A stretch of DNA of 45,000 bases from the NCBI GenBank assembly GCA_009760855.2, contig WPIO01000137.1, positions 512,501-557,500 of the forward strand, written 5' to 3'. A model generated the notes under the pieces. It was not told the origin of the DNA, searched no databases, and saw only the letters and a program-made list of their open reading frames with translations. Within the stretch, counting starts at the first letter, position 1. Every line of letters begins with the position of its first letter. The position numbers and the translations under genes were made by a program. The stretch is from Cristatella mucedo. Lineage: Eukaryota > Bryozoa > Phylactolaemata > Cristatellidae. Shown in pieces: positions 11,631-23,451 of the stretch.

Positions 11631-12384
11631 GGCCTTCGTCTGCAGTGCGCATTCCTGCTGGTCCGCATGCGCTCGGGGCAAAAGCGCCGGCGTTGGCGCG
11701 CTGCTGAGTTGCCGCTAGCGGTGGCCCAACGAGCGACCCGACTTGCCGGGCTCTGCTGCGTACGCTGAGCGCGGGTCGCGTCAGAGACGTGATCAAATGG
11801 AAACTGCGGCATTAAGTGTGAAAGAGCGAGTAGAAACATGCCCACTCGAACGTGAAGTGTACCGCCGCGGCGCGACTTCAGCTTCGCTTACTTTTCAGTT
11901 GCGTTTTTTCATTTTATTTAAAAATATATTATTCATTTTTAGCCCTTTAAGTGAACGCACGCTCTGTGCAGGTGCATTTTATTGCCTCCAGAGAGTTCAA
12001 GCTTGGTCTTGACCGTGGTTTCCAGAGACAAGTCCCTTTGCCCCTCGGCCAAACCACTTGGCCTCGGACTATCCTTCCCACGACTCTTTCTGCGCTCGCC
12101 GCGGACGGCGCAGCGAGGCCTGACGGGTGCTTGCATTAGCCGGAAGGCTCTTCCGGAAGGTCATCGAGATGAGTGACTCGCGCGGACGCGCGCGCGAAGA
12201 CGGCGCACTCGGGCGACGCGGTTTAAGCAAGGCGCCGGGCTGAGCGAGCGACCGCATGTCCGCAGCTCCACACGTCTCGGACACGTGCCTGAGCGGTAGG
12301 TGTATAGTCGCAGCCCTCAAACAGCCGTACTCTAACGAAACGCCTGTGAAATGAAATGGACTCATTTTCTACAATGTCAAGTCG

Positions 12385-12870
12385 ACCTACTTTCAGCTAG
12401 GAAGTCTGGAACTTGCTGCCGACTACGGTCGGTCTACGTGCCAAATTAGCTCTCGCCTAAAGAGCCTTATCTGTTCTGGTCGGCTTTCTCTTCGCCCCCT
12501 TGAAACTGTCTACTTTTTATTTTATTTTGGTGTGCTTCAAATGCTGCGCGTGAATGCTGCGCATGAATACTGCGCACGAATACTGCGCACGAATACTGCG
12601 CACGAATACTGCGCATGATGCAGGGCATGCTGTTAACTGCGATGTTCCCATACAGTGGCCATGAGTGTTTGCTTCTGGAGTGTTTGCTGGAGGATGCTGG
12701 CCTGCGCACGACAGCTGTTTGCCTCTGTATGCTTGACACCGTGCATGCTACTGAGCGCAAGGTCATTGCTTCTCCTTGGACCGAGTCCCAAAGCATATTG
12801 TTAGAGATTAAGTTCTCCAAGGGCGCTATGAAATGACCGACTAATGTTGCAATTATTTGTATTGTTAATA
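12385..12870 (+). mobile_element. diverged LINE-A 3' end with internal minisatellite
   Basis: AGTCTGGAACTTGCTGCCGA at 12405-12424 matches the LINE-A 'AWNSLPT' coding block. A UTR-like segment (GCTTGACACCGTGCATGCTA) lies near 12729-12748, followed by a hairpin remnant at about 12800-12832 (AGAGATTAAGTTCTCC) and a degraded ATT-rich tail. A 13-bp minisatellite interrupts the UTR. The outer stem is no longer complementary. Confidence 0.65.
12540..12617 (+). repeat. 13-bp minisatellite, six units
   Basis: Six head-to-tail units of 13 bp, consensus AATACTGCGCACG with G/A and C/T variants in the outer units, then a decaying partial unit. The unit resembles the ACTGTGCATG motif of the surrounding LINE-A 3' UTR, so it probably grew from that sequence. 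Confidence 0.93.
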
Positions 12871-12884
12871 ATGCTGCGTCTGCG

Positions 12885-13180
12885 AGGTTGCGAGCCAAAC
12901 GCCTCAGTTCGTATACTGTTTCCAAGTCTGAAGCTCACTGCCGACTGGAGGAGCTTAATTCAATTACTTGATGAAATTTAAAATTAAGTGCTACGAACTC
13001 ATTTCTTCCTCACAGCATATCTGCATCCCTAGAATTTTCTCTGCACACCTTCTGCGTGCTTAAATCGTACAGCTTCTCGCTACCCAATTGATATTCTTTA
13101 TTGCTCATGTCAGGTACCTTGAAAGATATTTCGCTCGCTTGGTACATTATAAAATTGTTCAATTATTCTTATTACTACAT
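12885..13180 (+). mobile_element. diverged LINE-A 3' end
   Basis: GCCTCAGTTCGTATACTGTTTCC at 12901-12923 matches the 'AFSSYAPKAWNSLP' coding block and is followed by AGCTCACTGCCGAC. A degraded hairpin region (GGTACCTTGAAAGATATTTC, about 13115) and an A/T-rich end complete it. It lies head-to-tail behind another old LINE-A 3' end. Confidence 0.5.
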
Positions 13181-14154
13181 GTAGTAGCAGTCAACAGACA
13201 ACCACTGCTCAATTTCGTTTACTGTTTCTATTCGGTCGTTTGAGCAGGGCAATATCAAAATTTTCTAGCGACACCACGTACAAAGCATCAATGCTGAAAG
13301 ATTTTTCTTAATTTGTTTGTGAAGCCGGTCTTCTTGATCTGCACCGAGACTCTTCTGACAGCCTAGATAGCCTTCAATGGTGCAGTAAACACTAAACTTC
13401 TCCCGACAAGTATTCTCCCCTAAACTCCGCCACTGTATGGAGTCAAAAGATCTTTTTTTTATTTACCACAAATGTTCAAAATATGAATCGAGTAGTAAAG
13501 TGCAGACTTGAATAATTCTTTAAGAAGTTGGGGTAGATATCGCCAGTCACTAAGACTGTTTCGCTTTCTGAAATCGTAAGCTTATAAATTTTGGGGCTTC
13601 TTATTTAATTGAAATATTGTAATACTAAACTTTTAAAATTGAAGTTCTGTCACTCACAATACAGCGAAAGCTTACAAAATCTGAGCGATCTCAAATTCGG
13701 GTATTAGCTGTTCAAATGCCGTTTAAAAATTCCTCACGTTTTTGTCTCCGTAGCCTCACCAACTTAAGCTGGGCCAAAACCTGTGACTTCCCGTAAGAAA
13801 TTGTCCGAGGTTTCTGTATGCAAAATAGCTAGTGTAATTAAGTTTTAAGCAAAAAGAGACAAAGAGCTTGTCTTCTGGAGACCCTGCACCGTCCCCTCTC
13901 TGGTTATCACTGGCGGACATGATAATTAGAGCCATCGCATCGCTCAGGTTTGTAATGCTTCTCTAGGCAGAGCGATTGTTTTAAAAAAATTCTTTCAAAT
14001 CACTCATCATTCGATCCATACTTGAAAAACCTGGACTTGATTCAGAGGCCCTCAGAGGCATCGTATCAATCAGTTTTCCTCCTTCCTTTTTATGTCAGGG
14101 ACACTCGAAAATGTTTCCTCTACCCAACTTGTAGAACGCGCTGAAGAAGAAGAA
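13181..14154. other. unassigned AT-rich DNA
   Basis: No open frame of note, no recognisable repeat tail and no RNA gene. Could include unrecognisably old transposon DNA. Confidence 0.45.
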
Positions 14155-14221
14155 TGTAAAGTGCCTAGAAAGAGATTGAGTTCTCTGGGGGGGCTTTATC
14201 AAGTGCATTATTATTATTATC
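14155..14221 (+). mobile_element. LINE-A 3' tail, extremely truncated
   Basis: Only the hairpin (AAAGTGCCTAGAAAGAGATT from 14158) and the (ATT)n tail remain, ending exactly where LINE-B similarity starts. The inner AGAGA/TCTCT stem is intact. It is about 65 bp long, among the shortest insertions in the window. Confidence 0.8.
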
Positions 14222-15600
14222 AAGGAGCATCACTCCAATGAAACTGCTCTTCTCCGTGTGACCAATGACAGCCTAGGTAGGAACGATAATGGCCAGTTTA
14301 CTACCCTGGCCCTGCTTGATCTATCAGCTTTGTTTGACACTGTTGATCACGATATCCTTCTTGAACTATTGAGAACAAAAATCGCTCTGGCAGACGAGGT
14401 GCTGGCGTATTTCAAATCTTACTTGTCCGATCTATGTTCAATCCGTGAGTGTGGTGGTCACTGCTAATCAAGCAGAGCAGTCACCTGTAGAGTTCTACTA
14501 GGGTCCGTACAGGGTCATTTGCTGTTCTCTATTTACATCTAGCGCCTCTGGTAAAACTGATTTAAGCCCCTGGGATTGACTATCAATTCTAAGATGACTA
14601 TTTTTAGCTTTATTTGTCACTTTAAATATGAATATGCTACAGCGATGGATACTCTGAATATTTATCTGCACAGACATTCGATCGTTGATGTTTTGATCGT
14701 GGATAATTTCCTGAAATTGAACAATGATAAAAACCAAGCTCCTACTCAGTGGGCACCCCAAGCATTCCGCTTGAGTCGAGGACTTTTCTCTTTTAATTGG
14801 TGATGCTGCTAGCCGACGGTCGCCACTTGCTCGGAACTTAGGCGTCCTCATTGATAGCAGCTTAAAGCTTGGAGCTTCATAAGAAGACTGTTTCAACAGC
14901 TATCCATCACGTTTGATCCCCATCAAAGACTAGAGGCTTTCTTGTCTACAATGCTAACTTTCAAATAGCCCAACTAGCTCCGTAGTTCTGTCTAGGATGA
15001 ACTCGTTCAATTCGTCTCCGGCCTGGCTAGCAAAAAAGTCATTAAGCCTCTGCATCTCTTGGTGAACACCAGAACAGCAAAAAATTCCAGAGGTTCGGCC
15101 ATGTGTCTCAATTGGTGATTGACCCTTGATAGTTCCCGATCGATAGACGGATAAGGAGCAGAGTTCTTACTCTGACCCTCAACGACCACCGTGGTTAGTC
15201 TCCTTCGTACCTAGCTGCATTGCTGCACGTGCCTTTACCTGCTGATGCCCTCGGGTCCTCTGTTGACAACAGATAAGTTATTTCACTCCTATGTCTTTAG
15301 ACCATTTGCGACGCATTTTGTTCAGCACGTCCTTGACTGGTGAACTCGTGTCAGCAACTCTTATTCAATGACACTTCAACAGTCCCGAGCTGCTACTTCC
15401 ATGCTAATCCCTTCCTCGACTACCCTTGTGACTCAGCCAGGCTTTTTACTTCCTGTTTGCTTCGTGAGATAAACTCTGCTGGCCGTAGTATAGGCGCAAA
15501 AAACCACTTTGGTCTAGAGAGAGCTAGAGAGAAAACTCTCTATCCTAGCGCATACTTAGTCCTTGTGGCTTTCGGTATTTACAACAACTACAACAAAGAC
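14222..15600 (+). mobile_element. LINE-B copy, 5'-truncated and decayed
   Basis: A second L2/CR1-type LINE family. The left part (14258-14467) keeps a clear RT frame with ALLDLSALFDTVDHDILLEL, equivalent to LINE-A's LDLSAAFDTIDHKVLLERL but clearly different. Later blocks include DNFLKLNNDK near 14702-14731, ARNLGVLIDSSLK near 14832-14872, and a 3' region near 15206-15490 matching the minus-strand copies (TACCTAGCTG..., GGACAACAGATAAGTT). Several stops, frameshifts and deletions are present. The end is placed where similarity to the other copies' 'CTTAGTCCTTGTGGCTTT' stops. This family lacks the LINE-A hairpin and (ATT)n tail. Confidence 0.8.
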
Positions 15601-15957
15601 AACCCACTCTGGCTGACCTGCTGATCTCTGTTTTTTAAAGCTGCTCCAGGCTAAACTGAGGTATTCACAAAGTAGACATGCGTTCTAGCCTTCGATTGGC
15701 TCTTTTGCTGTCCCGCGCCGCCCGTTTCCAGCGGCTAAAGTGGAATGCAGCTTACATGCTCCATACTCAGTAATAAAATTAAGCTCCAACTAACAGGCAA
15801 GCCTAAATTTCTGTTAGGAATAATCGGGGCGGCGGTACCAAATAATTTTCAATGCTATCTGGTCCTTTTTTATAATTAAGTCTATAAATTAAATTAAAGT
15901 TTGTCATGAAGACCACTTCGGTGGCCAGTAATTACGTTTATCCTTTCCCTGAGCGGT
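15601..15957. other. unassigned DNA
   Basis: Mixed composition with AT-rich end (15870-15900). Nothing recognised. Confidence 0.4.
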
Positions 15958-16206
15958 GGATAATAATAATAACAATAATAATACATGTCTATATCGCCCA
16001 AAGAGAACTGAATCTCTTTCTAGGCACTTTCGAAATGCAGAAAAGAAAGCATTATCAAGAGTTTTGTCCGCGAAAGTAGCACTCACAGTTGAAACAGGTA
16101 TATCCACACGAGCACTAAATGCTAAAATAAACAGGTGTGTTCAAATTTCGTCATGTCTGGTAACGTTGTGACGTGTGTCGGCGGTGAGTTCCAGGCTTTG
16201 AGAGCA
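15958..16206 (-). mobile_element. LINE-A 3' end, diverged
   Basis: On the minus strand, the end of the coding region (GAGTTCCAGGCTTTGAGAGC on the plus strand at 16185-16204) is followed by UTR and a GAGATTCAGTTCTC hairpin (about 15990-16030). The (ATT)n tail sits at 15958-15982. Much of the internal UTR is deleted or unalignable. It abuts the next LINE-A tail head-to-tail. Confidence 0.72.
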
Positions 16207-16380
16207 TAATAATATTAATAATGCATTTGATATAGCACTCTCAGGGAACTCAATTTCTTTCCAGGCACTTTACATTTGCTGCAAAGGAGAACGATCGAAT
16301 GGTTAGCGGTAGCATGCTCATTGACAACAAGCGTAAAATAGTTAGGAGCAACATGCACAAGGTCAGCATGCAAGTAAGGT
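16207..16380 (-). mobile_element. LINE-A 3' tail and UTR
   Basis: The minus strand carries (ATT)n at 16207-16222, the hairpin at about 16238-16275, and the UTR motifs (GAATGGTTAGCGGTAGCATG on the plus strand at 16296-16315). The 5' truncation point is within the UTR. Its tail lies directly at the GAGCATA of the neighbouring copy, so one likely inserted into the other. Confidence 0.85.
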
Positions 16381-18359
16381 AGGGGCGATTGCCTATCCAT
16401 GGCAGGAAGAAATAGCGAATCATTCAGAACGTCCCCCTCTACTAGAATGTTGATCGTTATCCTCCCTTTGCTAGCTTGAAGCCTCGGAATGGTCTGCCCG
16501 TCGAATGAGTCACATAAGTCCGCCGCTCGTGCAGATACTTCGTGGCCATTTTTTCTGCTACTGGTAAACGCGTATAATGCGATTGATTAGACAAAATTCT
16601 GAATAAAGATTACCAAGACTCACGTCTTTGCTTTCCAAATCTCTCTTGCCCTGTATCCAGCCGTTAGTAGATCTTTTAACAATGGCATAAACTGGCAGAA
16701 GGCGATGCCAGCTCCTCAAAATCACGTAGAACATTTTTAGCAGCGCCTTCTGTCAATTTCACTTGAAAGCTCCGAGTTAAAAAAAGGCCTGAAATGCTTC
16801 GTCCTCAGTAAACACGGTGATGGCATTAATAATTCCATGCAAACGTACTGGCAAAGTATATTATGCATAACTTCTTACGTAAAGCGTGCCATAAGCTCTA
16901 GGGCGTTGTAGGTAAGGAATTTACTGCCAAGTCTGTCAACTACCTTGTCCTTCGTCCTATAGCTGTTTTTATAGCGTGCCTACCCCTATTATTATTAGGG
17001 TAGCAGACGAGGTGGGTGACGGAGAAGGCGTTGAAATCTACCACGGATTGTTCTGTTATGTTTCTTTTATTATCCTGGCCGAGGATTGCTTTTCCTCAAG
17101 AAGTTGGCAATTAAACGTCGCATGCCGGAGCGATTTAGATTAGGAGAGTGCTCGAGATTTGCTCCGGCATTAAAAACGGTTCGGAGCCGGATATGTCACG
17201 AGACCCATGTTTAGCCGTTAGAAAAAAGGCTCAATTCAAGAAGCGGTCGGTCAGTAGTACTCGGGGCTTTGAGCTAGAGAGTTGTAGTAGTAGGGTCATC
17301 GAAGCGGGCAGTCCGCTACGGCTGGTGCTCTACCTTCTACGTGCCTTTCTTCGGCTAAAGAATAAATTGACTGCTCGAAGTCAACGACATGGACTTGTCT
17401 TGGACTAAGGTGTGGGTGCTCTTCATTTCTGTCATGCTCTGCTACTCCTAACCGGTGGCCCCTGAGATCCAGCCAGTTTATTTGGCAAACCAGACAATCT
17501 GCATTCTGGTATAATGTGCAATTGGGGCCATCGGATTTAAAAGAGGAAGATTTGACACCAGAGGCTCTGGGCTTGCAGCGGAGGCTACTGGCTAGTGACT
17601 TTTTTCAAAGATGAATGAATCCCAGTGCGACCTCTCGGGAGGGGCTGATGTTGCTTTAAAAGCTTCGATGGCTACCCTGGCAGATCGGCGCGTAATATTC
17701 ATTTTAATGCAAAACCACTATACGGCTCCTACTACCGTCAAGGCGGCGTCGCTTTTCTGTCAAATGAGCAAGCATTTCTTCGCAAACGAAATCTGTCGTC
17801 AGTGGCGCTTTCGACTCAGACTTTCGTCCACACTGGATTTTAGTCACTTTTAGCCATCGACCGACGATCTCTGCCTAAGATGAAGGATGCGCAGAGCGTT
17901 GCTACAGCTTGCACGTCAAAAGTACTGCTGAAATACAGACGGTCGTCTCCGGTAATTTAATATCAGTATTAGTTAATCACGTGGTTGCTGCACCGGACCA
18001 GTATGCATCCGTCGCATCCTCATTCTCTCCACGATTCTCAGCACGAACGCTCTCAAGCACTTGAATAATCTGGCGCCAATTCGGTCACCAGGCCAGCGCA
18101 CCGGAAGCCTGGCCATCGGTAGCCCGGCAGCTCATCCACTAGCGTGGCTACCTCTACTACCGACTACCTCTGACGGAACCGTTGCTCTTGATTTCTGAAG
18201 AAAACGTACGTGCACTTCAAAATTTAATGGAGTGGCTGTCAAATCCTTCGCGACTCCTTGCAACTTGGCGCCGGGCTCCGGCTAATTCAGCTTGCTCAAA
18301 CCTCGGAAGTACTTTCGTCGAATGTGAGGTGCGTCGTTTCGTTTGGTACGCCAATCGGC
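16381..18359. other. unassigned DNA
   Basis: Nearly 2 kb without a recognisable element. A small imperfect inverted repeat lies at 16980-17001 (TACCCCTA...TTAGGGTA). The open frames at 17148-17408 and 17611-17853 (+) are 80-86 codons long with no motif I recognise. They could be exons or relic transposon coding, but nothing supports either. Confidence 0.4.
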
Positions 18360-19425
18360 GCGCCAACCGTAGTGCTTGGAATACCTTGGTTCTCTTTGCT
18401 TGATCCACTGTTTACCACAATCAATGTATACTGTCCACCTTGACGATGTAATCGCCAAGCACAATCTAGGCTTTCATCTCTATGTCGAGGACACACGTTG
18501 CTGTGTGTACGCTTTTATCCCTCCCAGCCTTTAATTACGACACAATATCTCAATGCGTTTGCTGTGTGTATTGCTGTAGTCCACATTTGGATGCAGCCAA
18601 CTTTCTCAAATTTCATAACGGGAAACACTAACTTACTAATTACGGTTTACGGACGAAGCAAGTGTGACTAAGAAATGAAAAAAGCGCTCACTTAAAACGA
18701 CCCAGTCCAGCATGCATGCCTACTCTAGCAGCTGCATGCTATTTAGGTGTCCTCTTCCAACGTGACCTTTGCTTGACCTCCACTTCAGCTCCACAGTTAC
18801 GTCTGCTAGACGCAGTTTCCAAAATTTGAGCCTGCTTAGAAAGGAAATCACGTCCAAGTGCGTCCATATATATAAATAGTGATTGATCCCGGCTTGACTT
18901 CTGTAATTCACTACTTTCTGGTCTTCTGGATTGTGCCAGCAGGCCCAAAAAGTTGAAGAGGACTCTGTAGCTAGGCTTTTCTGCTGTGAGCGGCTCACTT
19001 GCCAAATTGTACCACTTCTGGACGACGCTATAAACTCGCTCCCAATCAAGAAGCGCATTGACCTCAAGGTTTTGTCACTCACTGTTGAGTCTCTTTATTC
19101 TCATGCCCCAGCCTACTTATCGGAACTTCTTCCCAATCAGTGTAGGCATCGTACCAGCCGCTCTTCTGACTCAAGTGGTTTGGCAGTGCCTTACGTCTGA
19201 CTCGTGACATCCTCTGATTTAATGAAATTCAAACGGGAGCTTTAATAACACACCTTTTACTCAAAGCATATGCTGAGTCCTTGTGAGTTGCTCTTCGTGT
19301 GCTTATGAATTCTGACTCTGCATTTTTCATATCCCAAACCATCGCGACATACATCCTTTACAGCCTATGAAAGTGCCTAGAAAAATATTTAGATCTCTAA
19401 GGAGCTATTATTATTGTTATAATTA
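18360..19425 (+). mobile_element. old LINE-A-related copy
   Basis: Heavily mutated but ordered blocks of LINE-A. They are a GVPQGS-like segment (18396-18440), then DVIAKHNLGFHLYVEDT (18447-18497, with the YADD box altered to YVED). A LPIKKRIDLKVLSL segment follows near 19039-19080, then APAYLSELLPNQ near 19109-19140. The 3' UTR and a hairpin follow (GTGCCTAGAAAAATATTTAG near 19373), then an ATT tail at 19408-19420. The central part has large gaps and many stops. One of the oldest LINE-A insertions here. Confidence 0.75.
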
Positions 19426-19681
19426 CTACCTGTACTGTAGAATGTATACTTGCCCAGAAGCCGACCAACAAATTCAAGATCAACAGCATCGTATTTTGTG
19501 ATTCGATTGTCTTTGAGGCAAACTTTCTACCGAAGCTTCTGGCCACAGAAGGGCTTCGCGTCACATTTTGCCTCTTCGAGATCACTAATGCTAATTCTAA
19601 TGGCGATTTCTAATGCTAATTCTAGTACTCGCCTATCAGATCTCGCGTAGGATAACAAAGTTGTAAGCTGCTGCATTGTGT
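19426..19681. other. unassigned DNA
   Basis: No recognised element. A short imperfect repetition of CTAATGCTAATTCTA occurs near 19584-19625. Confidence 0.4.
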
Positions 19682-19812
19682 TTTGGCCCCATGGTTAAGG
19701 TCCTCGACTTAAATATATTCGATGATCGAGATCGTGAATTCGAACCTAGTGACAAATGTGAAGCGCTTGAAGAGATTAAGCTCTCTTTTAAAGCACCGTA
19801 CAAACTAATTAT
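19682..19812 (+). mobile_element. SINE-2 copy (tRNA-like head joined to LINE-A tail)
   Basis: The head has an A-box-like TGGTTAAGGTCCTCG (19692-19706) and a B-box-like GAATTCGAACC (19736-19746), spaced as in a tRNA-derived polymerase III promoter. After about 10 bp it continues into the LINE-A terminal hairpin (GAAGCGCTTGAAGAGATTAA from 19760), with the inner AGAGA/TCTCT stem intact. An AT-rich tail then follows instead of a clean (ATT)n. It aligns end to end with the copies at 28391 and 32029. Confidence 0.78.
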
Positions 19813-19842
19813 ATACATACATAATAATACACTTGATAAAGC

Positions 19843-20190
19843 ATCATAAGAGAATTCAATCTCTTTCTAGGCGCTTTACATTTGCTTCAAAGAAAACACG
19901 ATCGAGTGGCGAGTGGTAGCATGCTCAAACAAGAAAAACATGATTAGGGGTGACATTCACGGGTCAGCATCCGAATGTGATTAGTGGCAGCATGCAACAG
20001 TGTCAGCAAGCATAAGCACATAAAGGATGAATCACGGAGACCCACAAAAAGCTGTTATAAATAGGTGGGTTTTGAAGTTCTTTTTAAATGCAGTCAAGTC
20101 TGGGGATGTAGCGACGGAAGTCGCGAGTGAGTTCCGGGCTTTGGGAGCATACAAACTAAATGCCCGGTCACCAAAGGATTTGAGATGAGA
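19843..20190 (-). mobile_element. LINE-A 3' end
   Basis: On the minus strand it contains the coding end (CTCAAATCCTTTGGTGACCG), the stop, the UTR motifs, the hairpin (about 19850-19885) and a short AAT-rich tail at 19822-19830. It lies directly downstream of SINE-2, tail facing tail. At the truncated end, ATGAGATTTGAG is nearly repeated (20172-20195), which may be junction filler. Confidence 0.88.
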
Positions 20191-21387
20191 TTTGAGATTA
20201 CATTTATAAGCCTTGGAGGATTCATGCTTCGCATCTCAATACCAACTAGCTTGTCCCGTGGTCAATTCTATGCCGTTTCGCAGCGTTACAAAATGCTGTG
20301 CAGAGGCTGCGACGTTGCGACTGAACGAGACCGAACACTCGGCGATAGTAGCAGTGCACGTCACGGACCATGTTCAACAAATAACGGCAACGCTTTGAGT
20401 ATCGGAAACGCGGCTTGCGACTCGCTTGTACAGCACCAATGTTCGAAGGCATGCCGTCAGTAGAGGAACTGTAGCTAATTTTTCAAGCACCTGCGTCCAG
20501 CGCCTCTTGCCTTCCTTTCGCTGGCATCCCATACTGCTTGGCTAAATATCTGATCGTGTAGAGACTTGCCACTTGCAGCGTGAGCACCTGCAGCGTTGAA
20601 GATCGAAGATCGAAGATCGACTATCGCGGCCGGCGTCATATTCTAATCCAAGGCGCTCGTGTGTGTCAGTCATGGGAAACCGCAGCGGCAAGTCTTAAAA
20701 ACATTTCTTAGAACGTCTCCTCTTTCAAATCACAATGCTCAAGTAGTGAGCCTACATTCGGAGAAGGCTGGACCGGTTATAGGAATCGATTTTCACGAAG
20801 AAATTTCGGCCTACATTGTTTTTTTTCAATACCTAGATGTTTTCGGCCTCGACAGCAGAACTGTTATGCTTGGATAATTCGCATAGTGCAAAGGACAACA
20901 GTGACCGTCTTTCCCAATGATGTGATGGCGGCATTTAGCCCGCTCCGTATAATAGTCAGACCTGATGGCCTAGTTGGTCACAGATCTCGACAAGACATCA
21001 ACCCTGTTGATATTTTTATGGCATTTTCGTGACCGTTATCTCGAAAACAAGCAATTGCAGTAGGCCTTCGATGACTGCGGAGTGCAGAGATGCACCTCAG
21101 TTCGTACTGTCGCTTTGTCGGCTGATTTCTTGATTGCACGGCAGCCTTGCGCTCGATTGCGTTTACCCACGGATCATCAAGCAATTAACAGTGAGGTTTA
21201 CTACACGATGGTACAATATTGAGTCATTCATAAACACCAAAGCGATCAAGAGCATCATGGTCAAGAGCATCAAGAGCAGTATACGATGTTACTTCGAACG
21301 CTATAGCCCTCTGAAGATGATTAAATGTCAGGTGATTGCTAATAGTAATGATGATAAAAAGTAAAAAAAGTAAAGTAAAAGTAATTA
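20191..21387. other. unassigned DNA
   Basis: Contains an A-box-like TGGCCTAGTTGG at 20965-20976 without a matching B box, so perhaps a decayed SINE head. A GAAGATC triplication is at 20597-20619. Open frames near 20185-20463 overlap on both strands and show no motif. Confidence 0.4.
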
Positions 21388-22565
21388 AAATAATAATTTT
21401 ACTTTTAATATAACGCCTCACAGAACTCAATCTCTTTCTAGGCACTTTACAGTTGTTATAAGGAAAGCATGATCGAATGGCTAGCGGTAGCATGCTCAAT
21501 AAACAACAAGAATTGGGTTAGGGGTGACATGCACAGGTTCAGCATGCAAGTTTGATTAATGGCAGGATGCACAGTATCAGCACGCATAAACACATAAAGA
21601 ATGAATCACAGAGATCCACTAGATTCTGTCCTAAATAGGTTCGTCTTTCATTTCTTTCTAAATTTGGACAAGTCTGGAGATCTCCTGAAGCAAGTCTGGA
21701 CTGAGTTTCAGGCATTTGGAGCATCACATTTTATAAAAGATTTGAGGTTTGTACGAGGTATAACTAAACAGTTGGATTCTGAAAAAAGGGTGGTACGATG
21801 CTTAGTCTGGTGGGGCAGAAGAACTTATAGGTAGGCTGGCTGGAGCCAAAGAATGAAGGAACCTAAAAGGGAGTGACAGAATATTGAAGTCGAGTCGCTC
21901 CTTAACTGAGAACCAGTGCATGTCGGCGAGCAGGGATGCGATTTGGCAACTGAGCCGCTCACGACAGACAAGCCTAGCAGCAGTTTTGCACCAGCTGTGA
22001 GCCCTAATTGCACAGGCCGGTAGACCAGCAAACAGCGAGTTACAGAAATTGAGACTGGGTGTCACAAATGTATGGACTAATTTAAATTTGGTGTCCTTGT
22101 CTAAACAAGCCCGAATTTAAGCAAGATATGTAGCTGGAATTAGACAGACTTGATTGTAGAGCTGATGTGGTCGTCTAACAAAAGGTCGCATTAGAACATG
22201 ACATGTGGATTTCGTGCAGATTCAAAAGGAAATATGCTAGCAGAGCCCATTTTTTAGAGTTAGCCATTCTAATTTCTGAATCGCACTTGGCTTGCCCATG
22301 ACTAGTAAGTTGGTTTTATAATCATTCAATTTAAGAAATTGTGATGCCAATCGTGTGCGAATGTCATAAATACAAACAGCAATGGAGTTGAGAGAATTTG
22401 ACATACTGGAGGTCTCGAAGGGATAAAAGAAAAGGTACAATTGAGTGTCATCTGCGTAGAAGTGAAATCCTAGGTTGTGCCTGGCAATCCCATCGGCAAG
22501 AGGGAGAGCATAAACCATGAAAAAAACAGGACCAGGCACAGAGCCCTGAGGTACCCCTATTGCTA
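21388..22565 (-). mobile_element. LINE-A copy, moderately diverged
   Basis: Reads on the minus strand from GVPQGSVPGPVFFMVYALPLA through YADDTQLYLFF (22425-22457), FLKLNDYKTNLLVMGK, the C-terminal region, the stop, the UTR with repeated motifs, the hairpin (about 21412-21455) and an A/T-rich tail. The RT core block is open for 135 codons (to 22237). Frameshifts and a gap around 22090-22230 separate it from the C-terminal part. Upstream of GVPQGS the sequence stops matching LINE-A. Confidence 0.88.
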
Positions 22566-22829
22566 GCTCTTGCAAGTATCGGATATGGAAACAATAAGGT
22601 TTCGTAGAACGTTTTGCAGCGAACAAATGGTACCCATGCATTACGTCATGCTATAGAAAACTACCAATGAAGGTGTACCTTAGTTCCAGCGAGGCGGCGT
22701 TCGAGGAGCAAGACTGACATACTTGCAAAATGTCCATCCATGGATGCAATCAGTACGACCAGATCGTATTCTACCGCTTTGACTGTTGCAAGAGGTAGAG
22801 TGTATCTAGATAAAGAGATTTTAGGTGAC

Positions 22830-22830
<1 letters not shown>
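22566..22830. other. unassigned DNA
   Basis: Short stretch between LINE-A and a GA microsatellite. Nothing recognised. Confidence 0.4.
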
Positions 22831-22890
<60 letters not shown>

Positions 22891-22900
22891 GAGAGAGGGA
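22831..22900. repeat. (GA)n microsatellite
   Basis: About 70 bp of GA dinucleotides with GGA interruptions in the right half. Confidence 0.95.
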
Positions 22901-23451
22901 ATAAGCATCGTTTTTCTAAGAGAACGGTGCGAAAGAGCATATGGACGAAAGGCGGATTGACGTGAAAAGAGTCGCCTGAGCTTTGAGGCGTAGCGTTTGA
23001 ATGGTCAACATGGAATTCTGAGCTCTGGAGCCGGAAAGCAGGAGTATCACGCACGCCATCTTGAAGTACATGTACGGTATACGAGCTGAACTTTTTCTGG
23101 TGCAGATTTGAGATCAGAAGCAAGTTAGTGTACGATTTTAAATGCCATGTCATGTTCCTTGAAGAAGCTAGAACAGATTTTTATTTTCAACGTCATGAAT
23201 GAAACGTTTAAATCACTTTAGTCTTTTACATTTATCTTGCAAACGTATTTCTGAAGAAGTAAAAAGATGAACAAGAGAAAAAACCCTGACACATGAAGAT
23301 GCTCTGCCTGGCGCTTACCGGTCGCTTCACTCGCTGGCACCCATCGCCTAGCTATCCAACCCCACAGCTCCTCTAGTCACGTGCTTTCCGCTCCACTAAT
23401 GCTCTGCATTCAGTCGTCTCGTGGTTTCTCGGCATAAAGTGAAATCTTTTT
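22901..23451. other. unassigned DNA
   Basis: Mixed composition. The 110-codon minus-strand frame over 22821-23153 runs into the GA repeat and has no recognisable motif. Confidence 0.4.

Noticed and set aside
20965-20976. TGGCCTAGTTGG, a perfect-looking A box
   Set aside because: No B box at the right distance and no shared body with SINE-1 or SINE-2.
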